From contig CAWBNG010000004.1 in the NCBI GenBank assembly GCA_963790075.1, positions 558,001-622,000 of the forward strand: a stretch of DNA of 64,000 bases, given 5' to 3'. The position numbers and the translations under genes are program-made. The DNA comes from CAYOUV01 sp963790075 (GTDB taxonomy: Bacteria; Chloroflexota; Anaerolineae; Anaerolineales; Villigracilaceae). Of the stretch, positions 25,689 to 35,257 are shown piece after piece (the stretch's first letter is position 1; each line of letters starts with the position of its first letter). The notes beneath the pieces were generated by a model. It saw only the letters and a program-made list of their open reading frames with translations. It was not told the DNA's origin and made no database searches.

Positions 25689-27110
25689 TTATCTACCTCG
25701 AAGACGCAAGACAGTACCAACTGTGCGTAAAATGATGACCAAATCCAATAAAAGCGAGCGATGTTTAATGTAATACAGATCGTACTCCAGTTTGATGCCC
25801 GTATCTTCCACGGTGGCAGTGTAACCGTAATTTACCTGAGCCCAGCCAGTCAATCCCGGTTTGACCAATAGGCGTGCGCGGTAGAATGGGATTTCCTTTT
25901 GAAAGTGGCGCACCCATTCTTCGCGTTCAGCTCGTGGACCGACCATGCTCATTTCTCCGGACAAAATGTTGAATATTTGGGGGAGTTCATCGATCCGCGA
26001 ACGTCGTAACCATAACCCAATCCGTGTGATGCGAGGATCGTTTTCGGTTGAAATTTGTGGTTGCCCGTCTTTTTCTGCATCCTTATTCATCGTGCGGTAT
26101 TTAAAAATACGGAACGGCCGCCCGCCTTTTCCCAGGCGATCTTGAGAATAGAAAATTGGCAGCCCGTCATCCAGGAGGATTGCCAGGGCAACAATTGGGA
26201 GCGTTCCAATAAAGACGAGCAGACCAATCAAACCGCTGATGAGATCGATGATCCGTTTGCCCAGTTCATAAAAACCGCTGGTACGCGCCTCATCGACAAA
26301 AGAACGCACGATCCAGTCAGACTCAAGATGATGAATGGGAACGCGATTGATGATTTCCTCATACATTTTAGGCATGCGAGTCACGTCTACGCCCATTTCC
26401 TGCGCGTCCAGAATAGATTGGAACGTGCTCCCACGCATTTCACCGGTAATGGCGATGACCAAATCGGAGATATGTTCATTTTCGAGAACTTCGAGCAGTT
26501 GGTCGCTGCTGGCGAGGACTGAATAGCCCTCGATTAATGTCCCGATTTTGTCGGGATCGTCATCAATGTAACCGATCAGATCAAATGGAGTTGGAGTCAG
26601 ACTTTGGTAAGCACGAACAAGCGTCTGTCCGGCTTTACCGGCACCGATAATCAGCACGCGCCGCATCAGGCGCGAAGCAGTGAATAAACGAATAAATCCA
26701 ATTCGCCAGAATAAGGCCAGAACTGAGTTGGCCAGCAAGAAAGCTCCCACCCCTGTACGCGGGAGAGAGCCCTTCCGCGAGATCATGTAGATCAACGCGT
26801 AAAGCAATACGCCGGATAAGGCTGCAATTGAAATGCTGCTCAAGGTCTTGCGCAGATTGCTGGCGCGAGGGATATCATAGAGCTCTACCATCAGGATGAG
26901 CCAGGCAAACGGCAGAAGATAAAACCAAAATGGAACGCGGACGCGGATGAATTCGAACGAAAATTTATACCATAGGTCGCCTGCGGCCCAAAAATACATT
27001 CCTATGAACAGGGAAATGTATGAGACGAGTAGATCTCCAATGATTAATATCGCTCGCAATTCCCCGTGCCGAAGGCGAAAACCGCTTAATCGGGTTTGTG
27101 AATCAGCCAT
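25689..27110 (-). CDS. Undecaprenyl-phosphate sugar-1-phosphate transferase (WcaJ-like)
   Basis: 473 residues. Four N-terminal membrane helices (about 25-130), a Rossmann-like CoA-binding domain (VLIIGAGKAGQTLV), a further hydrophobic hairpin (about 285-310), then the bacterial sugar transferase core. The core has FRIFKYRTMNKDAE, TRIGLWLRRSRIDELPQIFNI, GEMSMVGPRAE and VKPGLTGWAQVNYGY. It transfers sugar-1-phosphate from a nucleotide sugar to undecaprenyl phosphate, the first step of exopolysaccharide assembly. No Wzx, Wzy or Wza is in this window, so the export route is unknown. Confidence 0.93.
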   Translation of the reverse strand: MADSQTRLSGFRLRHGELRAILIIGDLLVSYISLFIGMYFWAAGDLWYKFSFEFIRVRVPFWFYLLPFAWLILMVELYDIPRASNLRKTLSSISIAALSGVLLYALIYMISRKGSLPRTGVGAFLLANSVLALFWRIGFIRLFTASRLMRRVLIIGAGKAGQTLVRAYQSLTPTPFDLIGYIDDDPDKIGTLIEGYSVLASSDQLLEVLENEHISDLVIAITGEMRGSTFQSILDAQEMGVDVTRMPKMYEEIINRVPIHHLESDWIVRSFVDEARTSGFYELGKRIIDLISGLIGLLVFIGTLPIVALAILLDDGLPIFYSQDRLGKGGRPFRIFKYRTMNKDAEKDGQPQISTENDPRITRIGLWLRRSRIDELPQIFNILSGEMSMVGPRAEREEWVRHFQKEIPFYRARLLVKPGLTGWAQVNYGYTATVEDTGIKLEYDLYYIKHRSLLLDLVIILRTVGTVLRLRGR

Positions 27111-28110
27111 ATTTTTGTGACCTTAGACTACTTATGATGATGCTCCAAAGAAATCCTGCTCCCCAAGCAATGTGCATTGTCGCAATCGCTAATGGCAGCC
27201 CTACGAGCAAGAAACCTTTGTGTTTGTGTATTAAAGTTTGCAGGCTGGCTACAAATAAAACAAGCAGGTAAATCATTATTTCCACGCTGATAAAGTAACG
27301 CATGTATGCCGAGAATGGGGCTGACAAAACCCCTGCGAGTAGACTTAATACGAACAAGGGGGGTAAAGCCTGCCGCCAACGCAGAGTCCGGGAGTTGCGC
27401 CGGAGCATGCGCCATTTCCAGAATCCATAGCGCCAATATTGTCGGGCCAAATCTGTCAATGTGGTACGGGCAAAATAAACGGAACGGATTCCCGGGTCCA
27501 GCCAGACCCGTCCGCCTGATTGGCGGATACGGGTGTTGAACTCGTAATCCTCGTTGGTCAGCAGGGTCTCATCGAACATGCCAATTTTGTCAATCAGCGT
27601 GCTTTTAAAGGCTCCAAAAGGGACCGTGTCAACCGATGCCTGATGGTTGGAGTGGCGATAAAGTGCATCGCCAACCCCGAGCGGATGTGCCGCAGCTATT
27701 GCAATCGATTCAGCCACCCAACCCGGTTTGCCAGGTTGGATCTCCCAAATGCCTCCAACGTTTTCGCCCAAACCGGACTCGAGCGCCAACACGCTGCGTT
27801 CAATGTAATCAGGGTAAGGTTGGGAGTGCGCGTCCAGGCGGATGATGATCTCGCTGGTGGCAGCCTGAATGGCACGATTTAGGCCAGCAGGTATGCTGCG
27901 AATCGGATTGTCCACGAGCTGTAGATGCAAGTCGGGATGTTCATCCTGGAATTTGGTAATTTCTACCCGGGTGTTATCTTCGGAGAGTCCGTCTGAGATG
28001 ATCACTTCAAGCGCGGAACGCGGATATGTTTGTGCATAGATCGCGTCCAATAAGAAGCGAATCGTAGACTGTTCATTGTAACATGGGACAATAATCGAGA
28101 CAGTAAGCAT
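27103..28110 (-). CDS. Family 2 glycosyltransferase with C-terminal membrane segments
   Basis: 335 residues. The GT-A domain begins VSIIVPCYNEQSTI, has the nucleotide-binding SDGLSEDNT and the metal-binding RLDAHSQPYP, and NEDYEFNTRIRQSGG for the acceptor side. Three C-terminal membrane helices (about 245-325) anchor it, as in ExoA/succinoglycan-type transferases. It overlaps the WcaJ-like gene by 8 bases. It likely adds the second or later sugar to the lipid-linked chain. Confidence 0.9.
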   Translation of the reverse strand: MLTVSIIVPCYNEQSTIRFLLDAIYAQTYPRSALEVIISDGLSEDNTRVEITKFQDEHPDLHLQLVDNPIRSIPAGLNRAIQAATSEIIIRLDAHSQPYPDYIERSVLALESGLGENVGGIWEIQPGKPGWVAESIAIAAAHPLGVGDALYRHSNHQASVDTVPFGAFKSTLIDKIGMFDETLLTNEDYEFNTRIRQSGGRVWLDPGIRSVYFARTTLTDLARQYWRYGFWKWRMLRRNSRTLRWRQALPPLFVLSLLAGVLSAPFSAYMRYFISVEIMIYLLVLFVASLQTLIHKHKGFLLVGLPLAIATMHIAWGAGFLWSIIISSLRSQKYG

Positions 28111-28135
28111 CTTCAGGCAGTATAAATCGCGAAAG

Positions 28136-29545
28136 CTATCGCTTTCGCTTGGACATCAAGGTGGTTGCGTTTGGCTGGGAAAGCGGCAGGCGCACAGAAA
28201 AGATGCTGCCTCGCCCCTCCTGGCTGCGAACGCTAATTCTACCACCATGTGCCTGGATTATTTCTTTAACAATTGCCAGTCCAAGCCCCGCGCTGTGACT
28301 GCCGCCGCCGCTGCGTGATGGATCGACCTGGTAAAAGCGATCGAAGATATGTTGCTGATCTACCTGGGAAATGCCTTTACCAGTATCGCTGACATTGATC
28401 TCCATTTCTGAATTGACCGCTGAGGCTTGCAAATCGACTCGTCCGCCTGTGGGGGTGTGTTTGATGGCATTGTCTACCAGGTTGGTTAAAACCTGCGCTA
28501 ACCGGTCACCATCACCGATTAAAATGGGGAGTTTACCTGCGTCCAGCCCCAGAGATATGCCAGCTTCTCGAGCTTGAAGATCGAATTTTTCGATCGTGCT
28601 GCGCAGTAGGGTAGCCATATCGACCGGAGCCATTTTTAAATCAGCAGTCCCGGCATCCAGGCGTGCCAGATTGAGCAAATCAAGCACCATGCGATGCATG
28701 CGTCCGGCCTCGTTGTAAATGACCTGGGCTGCCTGTTTTTGGTCTTTCGGTGCAATCGCCGTGCCATCCAAAATTGCCTGGGCAAAGCCTTGAATGGAAG
28801 TCAGGGGCGTCTTGAGTTCGTGCGAGACGTTGGCCACGAAATCCCGCTGGGATTTCTGGCTGATTTGAACCCGGTTAGCCATGGCATTGAAGGCTCGGGT
28901 CAAATCCCTTACTTCACGGGGACCGTGGTCAGGTATGTTACGCACCTGTTCGAATGGGACGGCGCGGACCGCTGCCAGCAGTCTTTGCAAAGGATCAGCC
29001 ACCCAAGACGCAATCCAAAATGCCAGAAAAAGCGAAAGTAAGAGCGATATGGCGCCAGCCTGGATAACTGGGGAAAATAGCTCGTCTCTTAAAATCGAAA
29101 CCAATTGCAAGCGTGGACGTGGCGTAGAGATCATCAACCATTCGCCATCTGGCAGGCGGCGTGCAGTGTATAGCCAGGGTTGCCGTTGCGTATCGCGCAC
29201 GATTGGCACCAGGCGCGGGGGCTGTGGGGGTAAACGCAGGGCTGCCTGATTCTGACGCGTATCGAATAAAATCTGTCCATCCTGGGAAAAGAGGGTCAGG
29301 CGCACATCGAATGTATCGTCAGCGCGCTGTAAGGCAGCCGGGAGGTTGACGAGGGGAGGCTCCCCTGTCGTTTGCTCGCGCGCCAGCACAACCGCCTCGA
29401 CCGCCTTCAAGCGGTCAATCGTCTGGCGGTATAGCAAGGGGCTGCGAATGATGTACGCCAATAGAAATACTGCCACAACCCCCAATGCCGTGAGGATCAG
29501 TAGGGCATAAGATAACCAGAGACGTGCGCGTAAAGAAGTTAACAT
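28136..29545 (-). CDS. Membrane sensor histidine kinase with HAMP domain
   Basis: 469 residues: membrane helix 1 (about 12-33), an extracytoplasmic sensor (about 35-155), helix 2 (about 160-180), HAMP (182-235), HisKA with FVANVSHELKTPLTSIQGF, and HATPase with VLTNLVDNAIKHT, DTGKGIS, FDRFYQVD and SAGLGLAIV. It is 12 bases downstream of its probable partner response regulator. The sensor domain gives no ligand clue. Being inside the polysaccharide gene run suggests an envelope signal. Confidence 0.93.
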   Translation of the reverse strand: MLTSLRARLWLSYALLILTALGVVAVFLLAYIIRSPLLYRQTIDRLKAVEAVVLAREQTTGEPPLVNLPAALQRADDTFDVRLTLFSQDGQILFDTRQNQAALRLPPQPPRLVPIVRDTQRQPWLYTARRLPDGEWLMISTPRPRLQLVSILRDELFSPVIQAGAISLLLSLFLAFWIASWVADPLQRLLAAVRAVPFEQVRNIPDHGPREVRDLTRAFNAMANRVQISQKSQRDFVANVSHELKTPLTSIQGFAQAILDGTAIAPKDQKQAAQVIYNEAGRMHRMVLDLLNLARLDAGTADLKMAPVDMATLLRSTIEKFDLQAREAGISLGLDAGKLPILIGDGDRLAQVLTNLVDNAIKHTPTGGRVDLQASAVNSEMEINVSDTGKGISQVDQQHIFDRFYQVDPSRSGGGSHSAGLGLAIVKEIIQAHGGRISVRSQEGRGSIFSVRLPLSQPNATTLMSKRKR

Positions 29546-29557
29546 GGGGGAGTTGAT

Positions 29558-30241
29558 TTATGAAACCACCAGCTTGTAGCCCACGCCCGTCACGGTCTCG
29601 ATGCGAATGCTGGTACCGGCCAGCTTTTTACGCAGATGGGCCACGTGTACGTCAACGGTGCGAGTTTGCCCGTAGAAGTCGAACCCCCAGGCTTGTTGGA
29701 GTAACTGTTCACGGCTGAGCACACGTCCGCGTTTTTGCGCCAGGGTAAAAAGTAGATCAAATTCCTGCGTACGCAGGTCCAGGGTCCGGTCAGCGAAGCG
29801 CGCTTCGCGGGAGCCTGGGTCAATAACCAAGTCCCCGAGACGGATTGGGGTAGGATCGTCCGCGTGCAGGCGTTCGCCTCGGCGCAGGATGGCCTTGACG
29901 CGCGCCACCAGTTCGCGTGGATTGAATGGTTTGGTCAGATAGTCGTCTGCTCCGAGTTCAAGCCCCAGAATTTTGTCGATGTCCTCATCCCGGGCGGTCA
30001 GCATCAGGATGGCAACCGGATCATTCTGCGCCCGCAGGCGGCGGCAGACTTCGAAGCCGTCCAGCTTGGGAAGCATCAAATCCAGCACGATCAAGGCGGG
30101 ACGCAACCGGGTTACGGCTTCGAGAGCCGTTTCACCATCCCCGGCAGATGCAATCTGAAACCCCTCGCGTTCCAGGTACATCTGCGCAAGCAGGACGATC
30201 GATGGCTCATCGTCGACCAGCAAGACCAATTCCTTGGTCAC
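29558..30241 (-). CDS. OmpR/PhoB-family response regulator
   Basis: 227 residues. The receiver has acidic Asp10-Asp11, phosphoacceptor Asp54 (LIVLDLMLPKLDG) and Lys in DDYLTKPF. The C-terminal winged helix has RTQEFDLLFTLAQKRGRVLSREQLL with the recognition segment RTVDVHVAHLRKKL. It is a DNA-binding regulator activated by phosphorylation, paired with the kinase directly downstream. It begins 2 bases after the ridA stop. It may control this polysaccharide operon; no direct-repeat target site was identified upstream. Confidence 0.95.
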   Translation of the reverse strand: MTKELVLLVDDEPSIVLLAQMYLEREGFQIASAGDGETALEAVTRLRPALIVLDLMLPKLDGFEVCRRLRAQNDPVAILMLTARDEDIDKILGLELGADDYLTKPFNPRELVARVKAILRRGERLHADDPTPIRLGDLVIDPGSREARFADRTLDLRTQEFDLLFTLAQKRGRVLSREQLLQQAWGFDFYGQTRTVDVHVAHLRKKLAGTSIRIETVTGVGYKLVVS

Positions 30242-30243
30242 GC

Positions 30244-30654
30244 TTACTCGCCGCGGGTTGCGGAAAGTAGGGCTATCGCCTCGATCTCGACCAGCGCACC
30301 TTTGGGCAGCGCTGCAACAGCGACAGTGCTGCGCGCGGGTGGGTTATCGGTGAAGAACTCGGCGTAGACGGCATTCATCTTGGGGAAGTCGCCCATGTCT
30401 TTCAGAAAGACGGTCGTCTTGACCACCTGGCCGAGGCCAGAACCGGAGGCTTCGAGTACATGCTTTAAATTTGTGAGAACCTGGCGGGTTTCAGCTTCGA
30501 TCCCCCCACTGACGATTTCGCCTTTAGCCGGGTCGATGCCAATCTGCCCGGCGGTAAAAACCAAATCCCGAGTTCCGATGGCAATCGAGTATGGACCGAT
30601 CGCTTGAGGAGCCTTGTCGGTTGAAATAACTTTTTTGCCTTGATTTGCGTACAT
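30244..30654 (-). CDS. ridA: RidA family enamine/imine deaminase
   Basis: 136 residues. The family signature is complete: APQAIGPYSIAI at the start, GQIGIDPAKGEIV, and PPARSTVAVAALPKGALVEIEAIAL with the conserved Arg that binds the carboxylate. Trimeric RidA hydrolyses 2-aminoacrylate and related imines that PLP enzymes release. GTGAGG is 7 bases from ATG. A good promoter precedes it, so it heads the gene run that ends with a D-cysteine desulfhydrase. Confidence 0.95.
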   Translation of the reverse strand: MYANQGKKVISTDKAPQAIGPYSIAIGTRDLVFTAGQIGIDPAKGEIVSGGIEAETRQVLTNLKHVLEASGSGLGQVVKTTVFLKDMGDFPKMNAVYAEFFTDNPPARSTVAVAALPKGALVEIEAIALLSATRGE

Positions 30655-30688
30655 GCTTATACCTCACTTGGTCTGGGATAGTGTCCTG

Positions 30689-30717
30689 ATTCTACGGCAT
30701 CTTTGGGCAGAGGTCAA
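30689..30717 (-). promoter_or_regulatory. Promoter of ridA and the polysaccharide gene run
   Basis: Minus strand TTGACC (30717-30712), 17-base spacer, TAGAAT (30694-30689). The predicted start near 30682 gives a leader of about 28 nt. Confidence 0.65.
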
Positions 30718-30733
30718 AGGAGATAAATAAGGA

Positions 30734-30761
30734 CAGAGACACGAATTAGTCCGTGTCTCTG
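30734..30761 (-). terminator. Terminator of the gene at 30783
   Basis: CAGAGACACG and CGTGTCTCTG form a perfect 10-bp stem with an 8-base loop. A T-rich tract follows on the minus strand. Confidence 0.8.
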
Positions 30762-30782
30762 CTTAGGTGGGTGGTCGCAGGA

Positions 30783-31424
30783 TTACGGCTGGGTAGGGGC
30801 GAAGCCCAGGAAACCGCCCGGTCCCTGCTGTGGTTGAAAACTGCCATGTGGAGCCTGGGATCCGTCTGGGGCAGCCGGCGCACCTGCAGGGCGGTTGGCC
30901 TCGCGGAAGGCTTTGATGGCTTCTCGCAGTGCCTTGAAAGGCTCGCCCAGCGTGTCGCGAATCTCTTTCATCTTATCGTGTAGAGACTGAATGGTCTCGA
31001 TGGCCAGATCGCGGTCAGTCAACTTGCCGTTAGCATCAAAGCCTTTGTGGGCGTTGATGATCCCTTTAGCGCTTTCGTAGATTGGGTGGGCATCCTTGAG
31101 GTCTGCTTCAAAAGCATCCAGGGCTGCCTGTATGCTTGATGGTTCGAACCCTTTTTCGTTCAGGCGGTCGATTAAATTCTGGATGCGGCTGGAGGATTGG
31201 TCGGCCCGGTTCATCAGGTTGCCTTCACGCTCATAAATGCGCTGTAAACGCGCCCAGGCATTTTCCAGTTGCTGGTCGGTGGGTTGGGTGGCATCGGCGG
31301 GTGGTTTTGTGTCGTCGCCAGCGCCCAGCGCGAACGCACTTGTCACTGGGAGAGCGGCCAACCCCAGGGCAGCGATGACAGCCACCAGTACGAATTTTTT
31401 CAAAAGGATTAATATATTGGTCAT
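30783..31424 (-). CDS. Secreted helical protein of unknown function
   Basis: 213 residues. A signal peptide (Lys-Lys then a hydrophobic run to VTSAFALGA) is followed by a charged helical region (about 50-175) with NRADQSSSRIQNLIDRLNEKG and ALDAFEADLKDAHPIYESAKG, which could form a coiled-coil or helical bundle like periplasmic chaperone-type proteins. The C-terminus is Pro/Gly/Gln-rich. AAAGGAGG is well placed before ATG. I recognise no catalytic motif. It has its own terminator and stands between the ridA promoter and the SpoIIE gene. Confidence 0.75.
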   Translation of the reverse strand: MTNILILLKKFVLVAVIAALGLAALPVTSAFALGAGDDTKPPADATQPTDQQLENAWARLQRIYEREGNLMNRADQSSSRIQNLIDRLNEKGFEPSSIQAALDAFEADLKDAHPIYESAKGIINAHKGFDANGKLTDRDLAIETIQSLHDKMKEIRDTLGEPFKALREAIKAFREANRPAGAPAAPDGSQAPHGSFQPQQGPGGFLGFAPTQP

Positions 31425-31511
31425 GTAGAGCCTCCTTTGCAGGTTGATGTTGTCATTCTACAAAAGGCAGGTTACCGCAGTGTGGTGAGCTTGTAAAATC
31501 TTTGTAAAAAA

Positions 31512-31541
31512 GCCTTGGAAGCGAATTTTCGCTTCCAAGGC
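31512..31541 (-). terminator. Terminator of the SpoIIE-type phosphatase gene
   Basis: GCCTTGGAAGCGA and its complement form a 13-bp stem with a 4-base loop. It runs into a T-rich stretch on the minus strand. Confidence 0.85.
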
Positions 31542-31565
31542 GGATTAGATATTAAGCGCTCAGTT

Positions 31566-34500
31566 TCAGCCAATGTTCTTGAGCACCAACATGGTCAGGT
31601 CGTCGGCAGGCGGCAGGCCATCCACAAATTCATCCAGAGCTTCCTCGATCTCCTCGATGATCTCCTGCGGGGAATCATCGTCGCAGGCGAGCAACTCCTG
31701 GTGGATGCGCTCTTCGCCAAATTGCTCACCGGAGGGTGAGAAGGATTCATTCAGGCCGTCGGTGAAAAACAGGATGAAATCACCGGACTGGAGTTGGATG
31801 GTGCGTTCTTCCATCGTCATGCCCTCCAGAGCCCCCAGCGCCACGCCCGTACGGGTCAGGCGGACAATTTCGTGTCCGGTCTTGCTGACCCATAATGGGG
31901 GATTGTGACCGGCATTGGCGTAGATCAATGCGCCGGAGGAGGTGTCCAGGACGGCGTACGCAGCCGTGACGAACATGCCCTGCTCGGTGTCGGGGATCAA
32001 CAATTCGTTGACGCGACTCAGAACGCGGGCTGGGGATTCGGTCTCGGCAACGGCAGCTCGCACCAGGGTGCGGGTGAGCGCCATGAACAAGGCGGCTGGT
32101 ACACCTTTGTCAGCTACATCGGCGATAAACAGGCCCAGGTGGCCGTTTGGGAGTTCGAAGACATCGTAGAAATCGCCGCCGACTTGGCGGGCCGTCCGCC
32201 AACGAGCAGCCATGCCCCAGCCAGGATATTCCGGAAGGTGGTCGGGGATGAATGTCTGCTGGATTTGACGAGCCAGCTGGACCTCGGTCTCCAGTCGCTC
32301 GCGGACGACCATTTCGCGTTGCAACAAGTCGTTCTGAATGCCGAGTGCAGCTTGCTGCGCAATGCCGGTGATGATTTCCGTCCGCCGGTTGCGGAAGCGC
32401 CGTCCGCCTTCGGCTTCCTCGACCAGCATGACGCCATACATGTCATTCTTGATCGACAGCGGGACGCCCAACAGCAGTTGACCATCCCCATAAAGCATCA
32501 GGTTCTCTTCTTCACTCCAGGGTCCAACAAGGTTGATCCAGGTCGCCGGATCCGTACCGGGTTGCAACCCCTGCATTAACAGACGTTCACCTTGACGGAC
32601 AGCATCCAATAAAGGGAAGTCGCCGGGAGCATATTCCTCGCGCCACAAAGCCGCATCCGCCTCATCCGGGATGCCGTAGGATTGCACTGGATAGAAGGTT
32701 TCAGTGGCTTCGTCCCACAGGTAGATCAGGCAGCGTTCGATGCCAACCAGAATTGGCATGATGCGCACGATCGTACCCAGGATTTCATCCAGATCGCTAA
32801 GGCTTACTACTGCCTGGGCTACTTGTAATAAGGCTGCCGAAGCATAGGCTTGTTCCTGGGCGGCGTCGTATAAGCGGGTGTTCTCGATGGCGACTGCAGC
32901 GTAGGATGCGAAGGTGGTAGTCATGGCTTGGGCTTCGTGACCGTATCGACCGGGAGTGCTATGGGCCAGGGTCAGTACGCCAACAGCCTGGTCGCCGATT
33001 TGCAGCGGTGCGGAGATGGCCGAGTAGTTCCCGTCAAAACCGGCAGCCAAACCGGCCGGACCGGGAGGTTCGTCCGGCTGGCGGATGACAGGCTTGTCCG
33101 TTAACAGGATGCTGGTGAGGGTGATCGAGGCGTCAGCTGATTCGCGCCTGGCTTTTTCCAAGGCCAATGGGTCACAACCATGGACAGCGGCCGGGTAGAG
33201 CTCATCGTCGTCGACCAACCAGATGGCTGTAACATCGCTGGATAGGTTGCGTTCGAGTTCGGTCAGGATGGTATCGAGAACTTCCTCGACGCCGACGTTG
33301 GCTGATAGCAGTACCGCTACTTCACGCAGACTATCCGCCACCTGTCGCCGCCATTGTTCTGAACGGTACAGGTCGGCATTGTGGATGGCGGTCGCAATGT
33401 TATCGGCCAGGGCTTCGAAGATGATGCGATCGTCATCACCGAAGGCATTGAGTTTGTCGCTCTGGATGTCCAGGATGCCGACGACCTGATCGTCGAAGAT
33501 CAAAGGAACAGCCAGTTCGGATTTGGTGTTTTTAGGTGGTAAATGAGACGGACGATAGCGCGGGTCTTGCCGGACATCGTTCAATAAAATCGTCTCTCCG
33601 TGGCGAGCTGCCCAGGGAATAACGCCCTGCGAATCGTCCAATGGAAGGGCAAACCCCTCCAGTTGCTCGCTGCGCGCGCCGCTCCCGGCTTCAAATTCGA
33701 TCAAGCGGCGGTTCGGATGGACCGTGTACATTTGTACATGCGGATACCCGAAGCGCTCATGGATCAGGGTGGCTGCGTCGCGCATCAATCCTTTTAAATC
33801 CAAACTGGAGGTGACGCTGTCGCTTACCTCGGCAATGACTTCCAGTTGTTTGGCGCGACGGGCCAGATCGTTATAAAGACGGGCACCGTCTACGGCACGG
33901 GCGATATTATCCGCCAGGGCACGCAGGACGAGCAGATCGTACGGATGAAAAGCCCGGAGCTGGTCGCTTTGAATATCCAGTACCCCCAGCACACGGTCTT
34001 CGATCTTGAGCGGCAGAACTACTTCGGATTGCGTCTCCGGCAAGCTGTCGATGAAGCGAAAACGCGTTTCGGCTTTGACATCATCGCATAAAATTTCATC
34101 CCCACTTTGTGCGACTGAACCGATCAAGCCCTGACCGACTTCCACCTCCAAAGCGACCGAGGCTTTATTGCGCCCTTTTCGTGAAGCCTTGGCGCTGGCG
34201 CGGAAGCGCAGGATGTGACTATCCGGTTCACGCGTAAAAATCGCCACATAGTAATAGTGGAATGTTTTTTGGATAAGTTTGGTCACGCGACTGGTCAGTT
34301 TGTCGAGATCAAGTACGTTGACAACCTGTGAGCTGACATCGCGAACCAGATTTAATTGTCCGATGCGCCAACGTTCGACAGCAAGGCGATGGGAAGCAAT
34401 CAGTGAAACGGTCACGATGCCAGCAACCGCCTCGAGTAATTCCAATTCATCGGCTGTGAAATCCGGGCCTTTTGGGCGTCCGATCTGCAAAACCCCCAGT

Positions 34501-34832
34501 GTGAATCCTTGATCGGTCAGCGGGACAGCCACACAGGCGCCGGGATCTGAATCAACCTGACCGTGACTGTGCGAATACACGACACCGCTCCTGAAGGCGG
34601 CTTGCATACCGGCCAGAGGGGGTTCGGTTGGAAAGAGCGCCTTACCCTTTGAGTCGGGCAGTCTGAAGAGCTTCTCGTGCAGCCAAACCTGAACCTGGCC
34701 GCCAACCAGCCTTTGTGTCATGCGAACGATGCGGTCGCGTTGGGCTGATAACGAAGAGGCTCCCAATAATTGTTCCCCGAAACTGGCAAGCTCGCGCCAG
34801 TCAGATGCCTGCGGAGAACGGGCGGCGCTCAT
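31566..34832 (-). CDS. Multi-GAF SpoIIE-family protein serine phosphatase
   Basis: 1088 residues, all predicted cytosolic. I count about five GAF-like units (roughly 25-165, 170-325, 330-490, 500-650 and 670-830), including repeated LGVLDIQSDQLRAF and VGILDIQSDKLNAF. A short coiled coil (LQREMVVRERLETEVQLARQ) leads into the PP2C-type SpoIIE domain (about 865-1085) with GGDFYDVFEL, IADVADKGVPAALFMA and FFTDGLNESF, which supply the metal-binding aspartates. It should dephosphorylate a STAS antagonist such as the one at 35334. It overlaps the RsbW-like gene by an ATGA. Confidence 0.93.
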   Translation of the reverse strand: MSAARSPQASDWRELASFGEQLLGASSLSAQRDRIVRMTQRLVGGQVQVWLHEKLFRLPDSKGKALFPTEPPLAGMQAAFRSGVVYSHSHGQVDSDPGACVAVPLTDQGFTLGVLQIGRPKGPDFTADELELLEAVAGIVTVSLIASHRLAVERWRIGQLNLVRDVSSQVVNVLDLDKLTSRVTKLIQKTFHYYYVAIFTREPDSHILRFRASAKASRKGRNKASVALEVEVGQGLIGSVAQSGDEILCDDVKAETRFRFIDSLPETQSEVVLPLKIEDRVLGVLDIQSDQLRAFHPYDLLVLRALADNIARAVDGARLYNDLARRAKQLEVIAEVSDSVTSSLDLKGLMRDAATLIHERFGYPHVQMYTVHPNRRLIEFEAGSGARSEQLEGFALPLDDSQGVIPWAARHGETILLNDVRQDPRYRPSHLPPKNTKSELAVPLIFDDQVVGILDIQSDKLNAFGDDDRIIFEALADNIATAIHNADLYRSEQWRRQVADSLREVAVLLSANVGVEEVLDTILTELERNLSSDVTAIWLVDDDELYPAAVHGCDPLALEKARRESADASITLTSILLTDKPVIRQPDEPPGPAGLAAGFDGNYSAISAPLQIGDQAVGVLTLAHSTPGRYGHEAQAMTTTFASYAAVAIENTRLYDAAQEQAYASAALLQVAQAVVSLSDLDEILGTIVRIMPILVGIERCLIYLWDEATETFYPVQSYGIPDEADAALWREEYAPGDFPLLDAVRQGERLLMQGLQPGTDPATWINLVGPWSEEENLMLYGDGQLLLGVPLSIKNDMYGVMLVEEAEGGRRFRNRRTEIITGIAQQAALGIQNDLLQREMVVRERLETEVQLARQIQQTFIPDHLPEYPGWGMAARWRTARQVGGDFYDVFELPNGHLGLFIADVADKGVPAALFMALTRTLVRAAVAETESPARVLSRVNELLIPDTEQGMFVTAAYAVLDTSSGALIYANAGHNPPLWVSKTGHEIVRLTRTGVALGALEGMTMEERTIQLQSGDFILFFTDGLNESFSPSGEQFGEERIHQELLACDDDSPQEIIEEIEEALDEFVDGLPPADDLTMLVLKNIG

Positions 34833-35248
34833 CCCATACCCCCCTTATGTTTTAGTAAGGTCAGGGTGTTGCCTGTTTCAGTGGATGCCTCGTAGGAGAC
34901 TTCGTCCATCAGTTTGCGCATCAGATATATTCCCAAACCGCCGATGCGTCGTTTGGATAAGTCCGCGTTCAAGTTGGGTTCGGGAACCTGGTTGGGATCA
35001 AAAGATTTGCCATGATCGTGGATCATGACGGTCAGCGTTCCATCCTGAACGTGACAGGTGATTTCGATTTGGCCGTTCCTCTCCCCTCCGTAGGCATGCT
35101 CGATCACGTTGGTACAGGCTTCATCGGTCGCCAGTTGGACAGCGTAGATTTCTTTGTTGTCCATACCGGCATCCAATGCAGCAGCCCCGACGAATTCACG
35201 GATTTCGTCGAGTTGTTCAAAGACGGCAGGGAAGATTTCTGTTCGCAT
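34829..35248 (-). CDS. RsbW-like anti-sigma factor / serine kinase
   Basis: 139 residues from ATG 35248. The GHKL fold shows QLATDEACTNVIEHAYGG (N box), HDHGKSFDP (G1 region) and GGLGIYLMRKLMD (G2). Such proteins bind a sigma factor and phosphorylate a STAS antagonist. The frame also extends to ATG 35272, but that codon sits inside the hairpin at 35258-35298, so the later start is preferred. No clear Shine-Dalgarno site. Its target sigma factor is not in the window. Confidence 0.88.
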   Translation of the reverse strand: MRTEIFPAVFEQLDEIREFVGAAALDAGMDNKEIYAVQLATDEACTNVIEHAYGGERNGQIEITCHVQDGTLTVMIHDHGKSFDPNQVPEPNLNADLSKRRIGGLGIYLMRKLMDEVSYEASTETGNTLTLLKHKGGMG

Positions 35249-35257
35249 GGGAGAAAG

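Noticed and set aside
31905..32579. A 224-codon plus-strand frame opposite the SpoIIE gene
   Set aside because: The region encodes conserved GAF and phosphatase sequence on the minus strand.
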